From assembly GCA_052400625.1 (NCBI GenBank), contig JBQTGH010000001.1: 64,000 nt of DNA. One strand, given 5' to 3'. Numbering within the stretch: the first letter of the stretch is position 1; each line of letters starts with the position of its first letter. Positions 54,837 to 64,000 of the stretch are shown one piece after another. Below the pieces are notes generated by a model. That model was not told the DNA's origin. It searched no databases and was given only the letters and a program-made list of their open reading frames with translations. A program made the translations under genes and the position numbers. This DNA is from Thermophagus sp052400625 (lineage in GTDB: Bacteria; Bacteroidota; Bacteroidia; Bacteroidales; Marinilabiliaceae).

Positions 54837-57800
54837 TTAAAAAACAAGGTTTACTCCCCCTATGAATGAACGTGCCTGAGGGTAGGTCCCCATATCAATC
54901 AGGTCAGTTGACTCGGGATCGAGCCCTGAATAGTCGGTAATGGTGAAAACGTTTTGAGCCGAGATGTAAAACCGTACATTTTTCAACCCTAATTGAGGCA
55001 TTCCCTCAAGAGTATAGCCCAACTCAACATTTTTCAACCTGAAGTAGGAGGCATCCTCCACAAATATGCTAGACACCTTGCTACTTCCATTATCAGTGAA
55101 GCTCACGCGCGGAACAGTATTGGTAGAACCTTCTCCGTCCCAAGCATTCAAAACGTCAGTGGTATAGTTAAAGGGCCGAGTATCATAGTCCACAATTTTT
55201 TTAGAGTCGTTATAACGGTCAACCTGTCCCACACCCTGAAAGAAGAGAGAAAGATCGAAGCCTTTATAGGAGCCGGACAGGTTAATTCCGTAAAGCAGGC
55301 CGGGATTAGGATCACCAATATAATCACGGTCGTTGTCATCAATTTTCCCGTCATTATTCAAATCTTTAAACCTTATATCGCCGGGTGCAACCGTAGGATT
55401 AGTAGTTCCAAAAAGATGCTGACTGATTTCACTTTCGTTTTGATAAATACCTTCAAACACATATCCATAGTATGCATTTAAAGGATGTCCCGGTTCTGTT
55501 CGAGTGACCGTCCCCACTATACTGGGCAGATTGGGGTGTAATTTTTCAACCTCATTCTCTACGGTGGCCAGGTTAGCATTAATATTGTACTTAAATTCAT
55601 TTTCACTGTTTCGATAAGTAACACCAAACTCCCAACCTTTATTGCTAACCTCGCCGGCATTAACAATCGTGGGATCCACGTCTCCTACAATGCTTGGAAG
55701 ATTGATGGGCAAAAGAATATCGGTTGTTTTTTTGCGGAAATAATCAGCAATCAAATAGAGTTTATTTTTAAGCAACCCCAGATCCAACCCATAGTTATAT
55801 TGAGTTGTTGTTTCCCATTTCAGATCAGAATTTCCATATCTTGATATCAAATACTTATCCCCTTCTTTCTTAATCAGAGTCAAATATGCGTAATTATCAA
55901 TCTCCTGATTACCCAGTTTACCAATACTAGTCCGTATTTTCATATCAGAAAGCCAATCAAACTGCTCCATAAAGGATTCTTCGGACAACTTCCATCCGAA
56001 AGAAACAGATGGGAAATATCCCCATTGATTATCTTCGGCAAAACGAGAAGATGCATCGGCACGTAAATTGGCGGTAACCATATATTTCATGTCATAGACA
56101 TAGGTTGCCGAAGCAAAATAGGACATTAAAGCCCATTCCGAACCGCTTCCTCCATTCCATAAGTCCTGCTCTGTACTTCCAAAATCTATATATCTGAATT
56201 TTTCAGTGTCATATTCATAGCGTCTTCTGGAAGCGTTTATTCCGGATTCATAATTGGTGATAAATTCACTTCCAATTAAAGCACTCACGGAATGCTGATC
56301 AAAAGACTTTTGATAGCTCAGCGTGTTATTCCAGGTCAAAGTAAAGCCTTCACTTCTTACTTCGTCAAGCCCATCGGGTCGATTCTGTCTACCAAGTCCT
56401 TCATCGATTGCACTACCGCTGCCGTCATCATCCCCAAAATTTTCATAAAAGGCTTTATTGTGATAGAAATTTAAATCTATTCCAACATTGGTTCTAAACT
56501 TTAAAGATTGGTCTGAAAGAAACCCAACCTCACCATATAGATTTCCAAAAGTTTTAAAATGAGACCGTTTATCGTCCGTAAAGTAAGCCAATGCAACGGG
56601 GTTTTGGGTCCACTCATATTTATCGCTTTCAAAACTTCCATCGGACTGATAGAACGGCAGGTCAGTATAAGGATCATCTTCCGAATAGGTAGGGTCATCC
56701 GGACTTTTATATACGGAAAGGATGGGTGGCCGCAGTAATGCATGACGGATAATACCGGGAGAATCCCCCTTGGAAGACAATTTATCCTGAATAGCGTAGG
56801 ACAATTGCATATTCGTACCAATCTTAATCCTTTCTGTAAGATTGTTATTAATATTAGCCCTAAAATTATATCGTTGATACTTATCGTTATCGTAAACAAC
56901 TATTCCATCCTGGTTGTAATAGCCGGCAGAAAGCAAGTACTGTAATTTTTCATTTCCCCCGCTTGCAGTCATTTGGATATTTTGTGAATAGCCTGTTTCA
57001 AATACTTCATCCAGCCAGTCGGTGTCGGCAAAATCGGACCGTCCTTTATCTGCTGTATATGGGTTGGTTCCCGAATAACCAGCGTTGTTCCAGGCTTTTT
57101 CAACAACCTCCATGTATTGTTCGGCATTCAGCATATCGGGCAGGTTGGTAGCCACTTGAACCCCTCTGTAATATCCGATATCAAATTTAGATTCCCCTTC
57201 CGATCCGCTTTTTGTTGTAATGATAATAACACCTGCCGATGCTCTGGAACCGTATATGGCGGCTGCAGACGCATCTTTTAAAACAGTCATTGATTCAATA
57301 TCTGCAGGATTAAGAAACGTCAGTTCACGGGTGGGGACACCATCAATAACATACAATGGATTGTTGTTCCCAATGGTACCTTCTCCTCTTATTCTAATAT
57401 TAATCTCATCCCCCGGTGCGCCGGTGCTTTGCGTCACCTGTACACCTGCCACCTGGCCCTGAAGTGCTTGTCCCAGCTCAGCGACCCGTCTTTTTCCCAA
57501 GTCGCCCACATTCACCGGGGAAACTGCACCGGTAAGCGTTGATTTTTTCTGAGCAGAATACCCCACTACCACAACTTCCTCGAGTCCCACAAAATCTTTC
57601 ATCATGGTAACATCAATTTGCGCTCTGCCACCAATGGGAACCTCAAGGGTTTTCATCCCAACGAAAGAATACACTAAAACTTCAGCATTGGCCGGAACAG
57701 ATAGCGTATAATTGCCATCCATATCTGTAATTGTTCCCAGAGTGGTTCCTTTTACAGAAACGGTTGCACCGGGGATGGGTTCACCTTGCTCATCCATTAC

Positions 57801-58214
57801 CCTACCTGAAATACTTTGTTCCGATTGCTGAACAACTTCGCCGGAAGATTCTCGTCTGGAAAGAATAATCTGGTTGTCCACCACCTTATATATGACATCC
57901 CGACCGGCGAAAAGATAATCCAAAACGGCAAAAATATCTTCCCCTTCTAGCCTTACTGAGGTCAGAAAATCAACATCTACCAACTTCTCATTGTAAAGGA
58001 AATAAAACCTACTTTGGTTCTCTATTTCGTCGAGCACCTTTTCAGCTTTTACATTTTCAAGATCGATGGTTAGCTTTTTGGTCTGTGCATAAGCGTTCTC
58101 TGCAAAGATCTGGGATATTCCCACAAACATAAAGAACAATATGAGTCGCATAATTCGGAAGGTTTTCGTGAAGACACTACTGTCCCACATTCCTGTCTTA
58201 GGAATTTTTTTCAT
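54837..58214 (-). CDS. SusC/RagA TonB-dependent transporter with STN signalling domain
   Basis: About 1125 residues from ATG 58214 (MKKIPKTGMWDSSVF); an earlier in-frame ATG at 58328 adds 38 residues that do not look conserved. Order: signal peptide about 15-45, STN domain about 48-115 (LTIDLENVKAEKVLDEIE, FYFLYNEKLVDV), carboxypeptidase-regulatory-like domain (ISGRVMDEQGEPIPGATVSV), plug (VVVVGYSAQKKSTLTGAV, AAIYGSRASAGVIIITTKSG) and barrel ending FIGGVNLVF. The STN domain contacts FecR, so it both imports glycan and reports its presence to the sigma factor. FecR and sigma genes are directly upstream. Confidence 0.96.
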   Translation of the reverse strand: MKKIPKTGMWDSSVFTKTFRIMRLILFFMFVGISQIFAENAYAQTKKLTIDLENVKAEKVLDEIENQSRFYFLYNEKLVDVDFLTSVRLEGEDIFAVLDYLFAGRDVIYKVVDNQIILSRRESSGEVVQQSEQSISGRVMDEQGEPIPGATVSVKGTTLGTITDMDGNYTLSVPANAEVLVYSFVGMKTLEVPIGGRAQIDVTMMKDFVGLEEVVVVGYSAQKKSTLTGAVSPVNVGDLGKRRVAELGQALQGQVAGVQVTQSTGAPGDEINIRIRGEGTIGNNNPLYVIDGVPTRELTFLNPADIESMTVLKDASAAAIYGSRASAGVIIITTKSGSEGESKFDIGYYRGVQVATNLPDMLNAEQYMEVVEKAWNNAGYSGTNPYTADKGRSDFADTDWLDEVFETGYSQNIQMTASGGNEKLQYLLSAGYYNQDGIVVYDNDKYQRYNFRANINNNLTERIKIGTNMQLSYAIQDKLSSKGDSPGIIRHALLRPPILSVYKSPDDPTYSEDDPYTDLPFYQSDGSFESDKYEWTQNPVALAYFTDDKRSHFKTFGNLYGEVGFLSDQSLKFRTNVGIDLNFYHNKAFYENFGDDDGSGSAIDEGLGRQNRPDGLDEVRSEGFTLTWNNTLSYQKSFDQHSVSALIGSEFITNYESGINASRRRYEYDTEKFRYIDFGSTEQDLWNGGSGSEWALMSYFASATYVYDMKYMVTANLRADASSRFAEDNQWGYFPSVSFGWKLSEESFMEQFDWLSDMKIRTSIGKLGNQEIDNYAYLTLIKKEGDKYLISRYGNSDLKWETTTQYNYGLDLGLLKNKLYLIADYFRKKTTDILLPINLPSIVGDVDPTIVNAGEVSNKGWEFGVTYRNSENEFKYNINANLATVENEVEKLHPNLPSIVGTVTRTEPGHPLNAYYGYVFEGIYQNESEISQHLFGTTNPTVAPGDIRFKDLNNDGKIDDNDRDYIGDPNPGLLYGINLSGSYKGFDLSLFFQGVGQVDRYNDSKKIVDYDTRPFNYTTDVLNAWDGEGSTNTVPRVSFTDNGSSKVSSIFVEDASYFRLKNVELGYTLEGMPQLGLKNVRFYISAQNVFTITDYSGLDPESTDLIDMGTYPQARSFIGGVNLVF

Positions 58215-58352
58215 AGCTTTGTAATGTTTTAAAGTCCAACAATTGGGGATAAGGAAGTTGCCGCTTCTAAATCCCCTTTTTTTTAAAAGAAAAATACAAC
58301 CAAAATCAATTAGTTTACCCGCTATCAAATATCGCTACCATTTTTTTTCATT

Positions 58353-59378
58353 TTATTGATGATGCAAAATCACCTTTTTTCGAGAAAAATTACCTGAGCG
58401 ATCCTGCTGATTATCTATGATCTCATATCGAATAGGTGATGATAACTTCAAAAGCCTTAATACATCCTCCAGTTTTTCATCAATAAAAGTAGCCCTGAAC
58501 GTATAATTGAGAAGGGCTTTATCATCAATCACCACATCCACATTAAACCATCGGGATAATTCTCGGGCCATCTGATGCATGTTTTCACCCCTCAACATCA
58601 GCTTGCCGTCAATCCAAGCGGAATAATGCCGCGGATTTACTTTTTTGCGAGTCAGCGTTTGCTTAAAGCTATTATAGACAAACATATCACCAGGTGTCAT
58701 TTTAAATGCATGGGAACTACCTTCAGGAATCATTTCCACCCTTCCTTCTTCCAAAACAACCTCCATCATCTCTTCATCGGGCCACATATCAATATTGAAG
58801 CGGGTTCCCAGCACCCTGACAGACCCTTGTTTCCCACTGACAATAAAAGGATTTAAAGAATCTTTTTTCACATTAAAAAACGCCTCTCCACGGAGGTTTA
58901 CCTTCCTCTTATCAAAAGGAATGGTATAACTTAATACAGAACCACTGTTCAGCCAAGTAGTGGTGCCATCCGGTAGCTGAGTTTGAACTCTTGATCCCAT
59001 GGGGGCCATCACTTCTACCATCTTGGGTTCTATGTGGGAATGATTCCAGAAAAAAAACATTCCCGCAGATAAACCGAGTAAAGGTAATAATAACACTGCT
59101 GCAACTCGGCTATACCAATACACCACCCTATTTCTTTTACTTTTTCGTAAATGTTTTTCATTTTCTGAATTAATAAGAAAATGAATTTTATGAAGAACAG
59201 GTTTTAAATCTTTTGTCGTTTTTTCTCTCGCAACAGCATCCCAATCTTTTCGCATGCGTTTTTTAAGACTATTTTCATTAGTCCCTCCGCAATACAACTC
59301 CACAAATTTATTTTCTGTAGATCGGCCTCCTCTTTCATTCAGATAGTCATCAAATATTTGTTGTTGCTCCTCAGTCAT
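58353..59378 (-). CDS. FecR-type anti-sigma factor
   Basis: A 341-residue inner-membrane protein. Cytosolic N-terminus (about 1-85) to bind the sigma factor; one helix at about 90-110 (VAAVLLLPLLGLSAGMFFF); periplasmic FecR domain (VMAPMGSRVQTQLPDGTTTWLNSGSVLSY, LRGEAFFNVKKD, FIVSGKQGSVRVLGTRFNI); DUF4974-like C-terminus (MARELSRWFNVDVVIDD, FRATFIDEKLEDVLRLLKLS). It holds the sigma factor until the SusC STN domain signals. Part of sigma-FecR-SusC-SusD. Confidence 0.95.
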   Translation of the reverse strand: MTEEQQQIFDDYLNERGGRSTENKFVELYCGGTNENSLKKRMRKDWDAVAREKTTKDLKPVLHKIHFLINSENEKHLRKSKRNRVVYWYSRVAAVLLLPLLGLSAGMFFFWNHSHIEPKMVEVMAPMGSRVQTQLPDGTTTWLNSGSVLSYTIPFDKRKVNLRGEAFFNVKKDSLNPFIVSGKQGSVRVLGTRFNIDMWPDEEMMEVVLEEGRVEMIPEGSSHAFKMTPGDMFVYNSFKQTLTRKKVNPRHYSAWIDGKLMLRGENMHQMARELSRWFNVDVVIDDKALLNYTFRATFIDEKLEDVLRLLKLSSPIRYEIIDNQQDRSGNFSRKKVILHHQ

Positions 59379-59834
59379 TAGAATAAAAAATTAACTTAAA
59401 TTATTAATTCCCCAAGCATTCCCGTACAGGCTGATCAGATAAGGAAATCCTTAACCATGATTTATAATAGTAATACCCCGCTAACGAAAAAATCTCCCGA
59501 ATAAATTTACACTTTTTAAAGAAGTGTCTCATTTATTGTTATTTTCATTTTTTCCCACCACAAGATTTTCACCTCAACAAACACCTCTTTCAACCATTAG
59601 AAACTTCTAACAATGCTGAAGAATCAATTTACTGAAACAGAGAAAGATTCAACAGATTCAAACGTTCTACAATTAGGATATAGAAATAAATATTTAAAAG
59701 AAATTTCTAAAAGCAAGCGTTGACGTAAAATGAATTCCTCTAAACCGGAGAATTCAAAACCGATAAGACGAGACACGATAGAGGCCACCAAGAGAAAAAA
59801 CGAACAATTTACTGGGATCGACGACTGTGCCATA
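59379..59834. other. Sigma-FecR spacer
   Basis: About 455 AT-rich bp. An imperfect palindrome GAATTCCTC-6 nt-GGAGAATTC lies at 59732-59753. Short frames on both strands overlapping the sigma gene end look like noise. The promoter recognised by the sigma factor may lie here or upstream of susC, but cannot be identified without its motif. Confidence 0.4.
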
Positions 59835-60404
59835 CTACTGAAGGAACAAATAGAAAAAAAGCCAAATCAAAGGCTTGGCTTCCTTCATATGATGACGCAA
59901 AAAACCTACAACTTCAGAAATTTGGTTATCAACCGTTTTAGGACTCACACCCACCAAAATGGATATTTCTTTCGCCGATTTCCCTTCAAAGCGACTTAAT
60001 CGAAATATTCTTTGTTTTTTTTCAGGAAGCTTTTCCAACAAAACAGAAATTTGTTCCAATACGGAACGATAAATGATGGAGGCCTCGGTAGAATTATCAC
60101 ATTGATTAATTTCTAATTCATTTTCCAGATCCAAATACAGGCCTTTATATCTGAAATAATCCCTAATTTGATTAAAGGCAATCGTAAACATGTAAGAGTA
60201 AAAGCTCTCTTCCTCTTTTATTTTTTCTCGATTTCGCCAAATCTTCAGAAAAACATCCTGAACCAGTTCTTCCGCATCCGCTTCAGATTTTAAATATTTT
60301 AATCCAAATGCATATAATCGTGAAGAATAGCCGTCAAAAAGTTGATTAAAAGCAGAGGTACTTCCCTTTTTGAGTTCTTTTACGTAGGCTTGATCCTGAA
60401 GCAT
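59835..60404 (-). CDS. ECF sigma-70 factor (PUL type)
   Basis: A 189-residue sigma factor. Region 2: FNQLFDGYSSRLYAFGLKYLKSEADAEELVQDVFLKIWRNREKI; region 4: LLEKLPEKKQRIFRLSRFEGKSAKEISILVGVSPKTVDNQI. These recognise -10 and -35 elements. Paired with the FecR gene 456 bp downstream, it should activate the second susC-susD locus when glycan is present. Hydrophobic C-terminal tail PLIWLFFYLFLQ is common in this subgroup. Confidence 0.95.
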   Translation of the reverse strand: MLQDQAYVKELKKGSTSAFNQLFDGYSSRLYAFGLKYLKSEADAEELVQDVFLKIWRNREKIKEEESFYSYMFTIAFNQIRDYFRYKGLYLDLENELEINQCDNSTEASIIYRSVLEQISVLLEKLPEKKQRIFRLSRFEGKSAKEISILVGVSPKTVDNQISEVVGFLRHHMKEAKPLIWLFFYLFLQ

Positions 60405-60464
60405 GCATCCTTCTGTTTATAGATGCAAAAATGTAAATTTAAATTAAGAAATACAAAATAGATA

Positions 60465-61589
60465 TTAATCAGCATCTCTTACACATCGAAAGCCAAGGTG
60501 TAATGCCCCTGAATCTGGGGAAGATTTCATGCGAGCCGAAGATCTATATCCTGCACAATAAGAATCATTACATAAAAAAGACCCCCCTCTGAGTACTTTT
60601 TTGGGAACTCCGGGTTCCGCGGGGTCAAAAGAATGTTCCGGTCCTATAGGGTTTAGGGCGACACCCGTTTCTGCTAGAAACGCATAATAATCGGGATGAT
60701 ACCAATCGGCAGTCCACTCCCACACATTTCCGGCCATATCATACAATCCATACCCGTTTGCGGGGAAGGTACCAACAGGCGCCGTTCTTTCAAAGCCATC
60801 TTCCACAAAATTTTTATACGGAAAATTCCCTTGCCAGAAATTAGCTCTTTCTGCACTTACAGGTTCATTGCCCCACGGATATATATAGTTATTGTGCCCT
60901 CCCCTGGCCGCATATTCCCACTCCGCTTCGGTAGGCAATCTTTTGCCTGCCCACCTGGCATAGGCGGTGGCATCGAACCAGGAGACATGTACCACCGGAT
61001 GATTATCCAATCCCTCAATGGAACTTGCCGGGCCCAACGGATGCGTCCAATCTGCACCTGGAACCCATTGCCACCAGGAAAAAAAATCACTTCTCGAAAC
61101 TTCTTGCTTGGGAGAATTAAAAACCAGGGATGCAGGAACCAATAAAGAATCCGGAGGTTTGGGTGTCCCCGGAGGCAGTTGTTTTTTTAATTCTTCCCAT
61201 TCGGGCTGCCGTTCGGCGGTGGTGACATAGCCGGTAGCTTCCACAAATGCTCTGAATTGGGCATTGGTAACCGGATGCCTGTCTATGTAAAAAGAGTCCA
61301 CATGAACTTTATGAACCGGGAATTCATCAGGTTTGGCAAATTGTTCTTCCTTAGCACCCATTTCAAATACTCCTCCGGGGATTAACATCATACCTTCAAA
61401 AAGTTGCTGGCCCCCACGATCATTATCTTCAACATTCATTGATTCAGAAAACGATGAATAACGACTCTCCCTGCTGGCCGGCATGCAACAGCTCTTTGTT
61501 TCTGTTTTTGAAGATGGATGATTTGTTTGGCATCCTATTACCCAAAAGAATAACACCGATATAACTATTGCTCCCCTTTTCATCAGCAT
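60465..61589 (-). CDS. Exported formylglycine-generating enzyme homologue (SUMF1/FGE), lipoprotein
   Basis: A 374-residue protein; leader ends FFWVIGC (lipobox). FGE-sulfatase fold: MMLIPGGVFEMGA, DEFPVHKVHVDSFYIDRHPVTNAQFRAF, HPVVHVSWFDATAYARWAGKRLPTEAEWEYAARGG, GLYDMAGNVWEWTADWY, and near the end GGSFLCNDSYCAGYRSSAR. The pair C340/C345 is in the positions of the two active-site cysteines that bind copper in true FGEs; many SUMF1 look-alikes lack them. True FGEs convert a Cys in sulfatases to formylglycine. No sulfatase gene is in the window. It could also serve a non-sulfatase role. Confidence 0.85.
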   Translation of the reverse strand: MLMKRGAIVISVLFFWVIGCQTNHPSSKTETKSCCMPASRESRYSSFSESMNVEDNDRGGQQLFEGMMLIPGGVFEMGAKEEQFAKPDEFPVHKVHVDSFYIDRHPVTNAQFRAFVEATGYVTTAERQPEWEELKKQLPPGTPKPPDSLLVPASLVFNSPKQEVSRSDFFSWWQWVPGADWTHPLGPASSIEGLDNHPVVHVSWFDATAYARWAGKRLPTEAEWEYAARGGHNNYIYPWGNEPVSAERANFWQGNFPYKNFVEDGFERTAPVGTFPANGYGLYDMAGNVWEWTADWYHPDYYAFLAETGVALNPIGPEHSFDPAEPGVPKKVLRGGSFLCNDSYCAGYRSSARMKSSPDSGALHLGFRCVRDAD

Positions 61590-61606
61590 AAAATTAATTT
61601 AATTCA

Positions 61607-61694
61607 TTGGTCTGATGGAACTCGCATGACCATTAGTTTATACAGGTTCTTATTGTGTCAAACTTAGTTGGTCATGCTCGTTTCATCCGGATTA
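61607..61694 (+). repeat. Dispersed intergenic inverted-repeat element, copy F
   Basis: The best preserved copy. Left end TTGGTCTGATGGAACTCGCA plus TGACC; right end GGTCATGCTCGTTTCATCC. GATGGAACTCGCATGACC and the complement of the right end, GATGAAACGAGCATGACC, agree at 15 of 18 positions. It lies between the FGE gene and the esterase. Confidence 0.75.
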
Positions 61695-61871
61695 ACTTAT
61701 TAACAGATTTGAAACTCCTCAACAAAAACTCTGATTTCCAACCTTTACGGCAATTAAATACTGTCCATATTCAGAGTCCTTATTCCAACAACTTAATCTG
61801 TTACAAAGTTTAATTCAGACAAAATAATCTTAAATTAATCCCTTGGGGTGCCATCAAAAAAATTTTCGTTT

Positions 61872-63569
61872 CTAATCCTGCTGATTCACTGTTACGCCGT
61901 AAGACTTCAGCTTTTCCATGACTTCCTGCGGCAGTTTCCAATCATGGTCAAAATAACCTTCCACGATTACTTTATGGTTACTCTTATTAAACAACAGAAA
62001 ATCCTTCAGTCCTTGTAATGCCAGTGCCCCCTTTGGACTTCCAAAACGAATTCCTCCCCTCGGTTGAATCCCATCTTCAGGAATATATGTCCAAAACGGC
62101 AGGCCGGAACTAATAACTACCAAATGCCCATTATTGGGATAGCAATAGACAAGCCCCAAGCTGTCCGCTGAACTATTCAAATGCATAGGCAGCTTATCCG
62201 CCATCTCTGCAATAACAGAATTGGTCTCCCGGGTACCAAACAGTAGCATATTGGAATGAAACTTATCGAAATGACTGACTTGATCATCAGCAATAACTCT
62301 GGAATTAACAGTACTATTCTGATCAAAGTAAGAACCAAAAGAAACTGAGAAATCGGCTGCGGCCTTGGCCACCTCTTTTCGTTGAATAATTTCTTCTCGA
62401 TCCTCACTATGGCGGGTCCCAAATACAAAGACATGCCTGCCGTTTACCGCCTCAAACAAAGGACCTTCCAGACCTTTCTTTTTGGCTATTACCGGGGCGA
62501 TATACCGTTGGGAGACCCATTTCCCATTCTCTTTGTGAAAAGAATGATTATACTGTGGCAAACTAGTAATTTGTTGATCATCAATAGTTACATACAATAT
62601 CTTTGAAGCATCGAACTGAGGATGTCCCTTTAAATTTAAGGAAAAAGCTTCCAGATTATCTGTTTCCGCGACCACCTGATTGGGTCCGGTAAACTCCACA
62701 TCGATCCTTGCCAGGGTCCCGGGGGTTAATTTATCAATTGTCATCCAATAAGCTTTCGAGTATTTGTACCATTTTGTGGCATATCTTACTCTTTGCGGAA
62801 ATGGATTTCGCCTAATTCCATCAAACCACTTGAAAATATTTCCATTTTCATAGGCATTCGCCCAAGAGTCGTGATGAACATCGGGATATTCATAATACTC
62901 CACCAGAGTTCCAAGGCTTCTGAGTTCATCCACTATTTGACGTGTACCCTCCGGATTAACCACCTGATCTGCACCTCCTTGAAAAACAGCAACAGGTAGG
63001 TTCAAGGCATTCTCTGTTAAATCAAAAACTTCTGCCGGGGGAGCCGGACAAACCGGTGCTAAGGCAGCAAAAAGGTCAGGACGTGACAAACCAATAAAAA
63101 GCGTCCCTCCACCTCCCATGGAAAGACCCGTTAAAAAAATACGGTCCTCATCAATATTAAAATCTTTCTGACACTTCTCGATCACTTTTATTACATCCTC
63201 TTCCGGAATTCCCAAATATCCCATTGTACCTCGGGCATAAGGTGCCACAACAATATACTCCACATCCTCCCACTCCGGAAAATATCGGGATGCCTCGGCA
63301 TCACTTTCCCCTGGCAAATTGGTCTTTCCAAACACTCTGCGCAACGCCAACCGATGATTCGACATGGCACCGTGCAACATCACCACCAAAGGATACGATT
63401 TTTCCGGATCAAAATCCTGTGGAAGATAAAGAGAATAAGGTTGTTCGGAATCATCAATGGAAGAAAAGAATGTCTCAACCTGCGGGCCGACATGAAAATA
63501 TTGAGAGATAGAATTATTGGTAAAAAATACAAATAAAAGAAACGCGAATAGACCTCTTAAAGAATACAT
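61872..63569 (-). CDS. Exported alpha/beta-hydrolase esterase (CE1/LpqC-like) with C-terminal extension
   Basis: A 565-residue protein. Signal peptide about 1-23 (FAFLLFVFFTNNSISQ). Hydrolase domain about 35-260: YPLVVMLHGAMSN (oxyanion loop), RIFLTGLSMGGGGTLF with nucleophile Ser in GLSMGG, PVAVFQGGADQVV (acid Asp region) and DVHHDSW (His). Typical of polyhydroxybutyrate-depolymerase or feruloyl-/acetyl-xylan-type esterases and peptidase-like CE1 forms. The remaining 300 residues form a second domain (VTIDDQQITSLPQYN, ...VIVEGYFDHDW) that I do not recognise. Probably removes ester groups from glycans in the periplasm; substrate unknown. Single gene. Confidence 0.82.
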   Translation of the reverse strand: MYSLRGLFAFLLFVFFTNNSISQYFHVGPQVETFFSSIDDSEQPYSLYLPQDFDPEKSYPLVVMLHGAMSNHRLALRRVFGKTNLPGESDAEASRYFPEWEDVEYIVVAPYARGTMGYLGIPEEDVIKVIEKCQKDFNIDEDRIFLTGLSMGGGGTLFIGLSRPDLFAALAPVCPAPPAEVFDLTENALNLPVAVFQGGADQVVNPEGTRQIVDELRSLGTLVEYYEYPDVHHDSWANAYENGNIFKWFDGIRRNPFPQRVRYATKWYKYSKAYWMTIDKLTPGTLARIDVEFTGPNQVVAETDNLEAFSLNLKGHPQFDASKILYVTIDDQQITSLPQYNHSFHKENGKWVSQRYIAPVIAKKKGLEGPLFEAVNGRHVFVFGTRHSEDREEIIQRKEVAKAAADFSVSFGSYFDQNSTVNSRVIADDQVSHFDKFHSNMLLFGTRETNSVIAEMADKLPMHLNSSADSLGLVYCYPNNGHLVVISSGLPFWTYIPEDGIQPRGGIRFGSPKGALALQGLKDFLLFNKSNHKVIVEGYFDHDWKLPQEVMEKLKSYGVTVNQQD

Positions 63570-63755
63570 GTCCTTTATTTTTGCTGTTAGAATAGTAATT
63601 TAAAAACTCACCTTAAATATAAGAGGATCAAAATTAAACAAATTACCATCCATCCTGAAGTTTTTTTTGACAAAAGCCAAACTCTCGTGGCGGACCGATT
63701 CACTTCACTATGGAAGAATCAGAAAAAGCATCAATCTGAAAATAGGATCCTATTC

Positions 63756-64000
63756 TTACAACCTTCTGATCATTGCAACAATCTCACTGTCCGGACGAAA
63801 CCCACAATCATAGATTGGTATGTTGCGGGCAATATTAAATACCCGATCAAGGTGCTGGGCCGTCATTTCCCGATCATAATAATGTTGGGTGGCATTAGCC
63901 ATAAAAAGCATTGCTCCTTTGACGCCGAATACTCTATTTAGTTCATTATTGACCGACTGTCGAATCACAAATATTTCGTTCAGCGGGGCCAAGGCAGGTT
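63756..64000 (-). CDS. C-terminal part of an unrecognised protein (cut by window edge)
   Basis: The frame is open to the window end; about 81 codons are visible, ending in the stop at 63756. Visible motifs: NEIFVIRQSVNNELNRVFG, ANATQHYYDREM, PIYDCGFRPDSEIVAMIRRL. It is soluble and charged. A TTG at 63990-63992 could be read as a start but the frame continues upstream of it, so the gene is taken as truncated. I do not recognise the family. Confidence 0.6.
   Translation of the reverse strand, partial: PALAPLNEIFVIRQSVNNELNRVFGVKGAMLFMANATQHYYDREMTAQHLDRVFNIARNIPIYDCGFRPDSEIVAMIRRL

Noticed and set aside
59730..59999. An 89-codon plus-strand frame overlapping the sigma gene end
   Set aside because: Half of it lies opposite the sigma region 4 code; the rest has no gene-like features.

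Overview
The window reads as a chromosomal segment of a glycan-degrading Bacteroidota, probably a free-living, possibly marine member of Bacteroidales/Marinilabiliales. Evidence for this: two SusC/SusD pairs, a sigma/FecR regulatory cascade, a type IX secretion (T9SS) sorting tail, split lysO, and AT-rich intergenic DNA without strong Shine-Dalgarno sites. The exact lineage is inferred.

Layout. 1-6200 is a decaying accessory zone: the 5' part of an IS256-family transposase, a SusE-like pseudogene and an IS3-type orfA pseudogene lying between matching inverted repeats, an intact dual-ABC ATPase (ModF type), a PAP2 phosphatase, a GIY-YIG pseudogene, and an AT-rich orphan gene with a HEPN-like RX4H motif. 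6500-19340 is mostly housekeeping: DUF434 protein, YdiJ-type FAD/Fe-S dehydrogenase, recA, bcp, a TPR-PD40-SPOR envelope protein, clpS, an NfeD-floA pair and a sialate O-acetylesterase. tRNA-Ser(GCT) and tRNA-Pro(TGG) follow.

20628-32290 looks like an alginate/polyuronate locus: a secreted jelly-roll lyase-like protein with a T9SS tail, susC-susD-IPT glycan capture genes, and kdgF, a hexuronate-type MFS and an SDR that probably reduces the ketouronate. Two nearly identical palindromic sites upstream of susC and kdgF suggest a shared GntR/FadR-type repressor encoded elsewhere. At 32956-35765 a DUF1893 domain is fused in frame to a TonB-dependent receptor, followed by an ECF S-component gene: a candidate undescribed cofactor-uptake system.

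36300-36600 holds an exact-period 20-bp repeat array. 36807-42331 is an L-fucose operon (fucI-fucK-fucU-fucP) with a divergent AraC regulator. 43728-60404 is a second polysaccharide utilization locus (PUL), probably for beta-mannosides: ECF sigma, FecR, SusC with STN domain, SusD, an exported GH130, an FHS sugar transporter, split lysO, GH3, Na+/solute symporter and a cytosolic GH130 phosphorylase. The window closes with an exported formylglycine-generating-enzyme homologue, an exported esterase and a truncated gene.

A family of roughly 80-100 bp intergenic elements with imperfect inverted ends recurs between unrelated genes at about seven places and is not explained by any coding feature.
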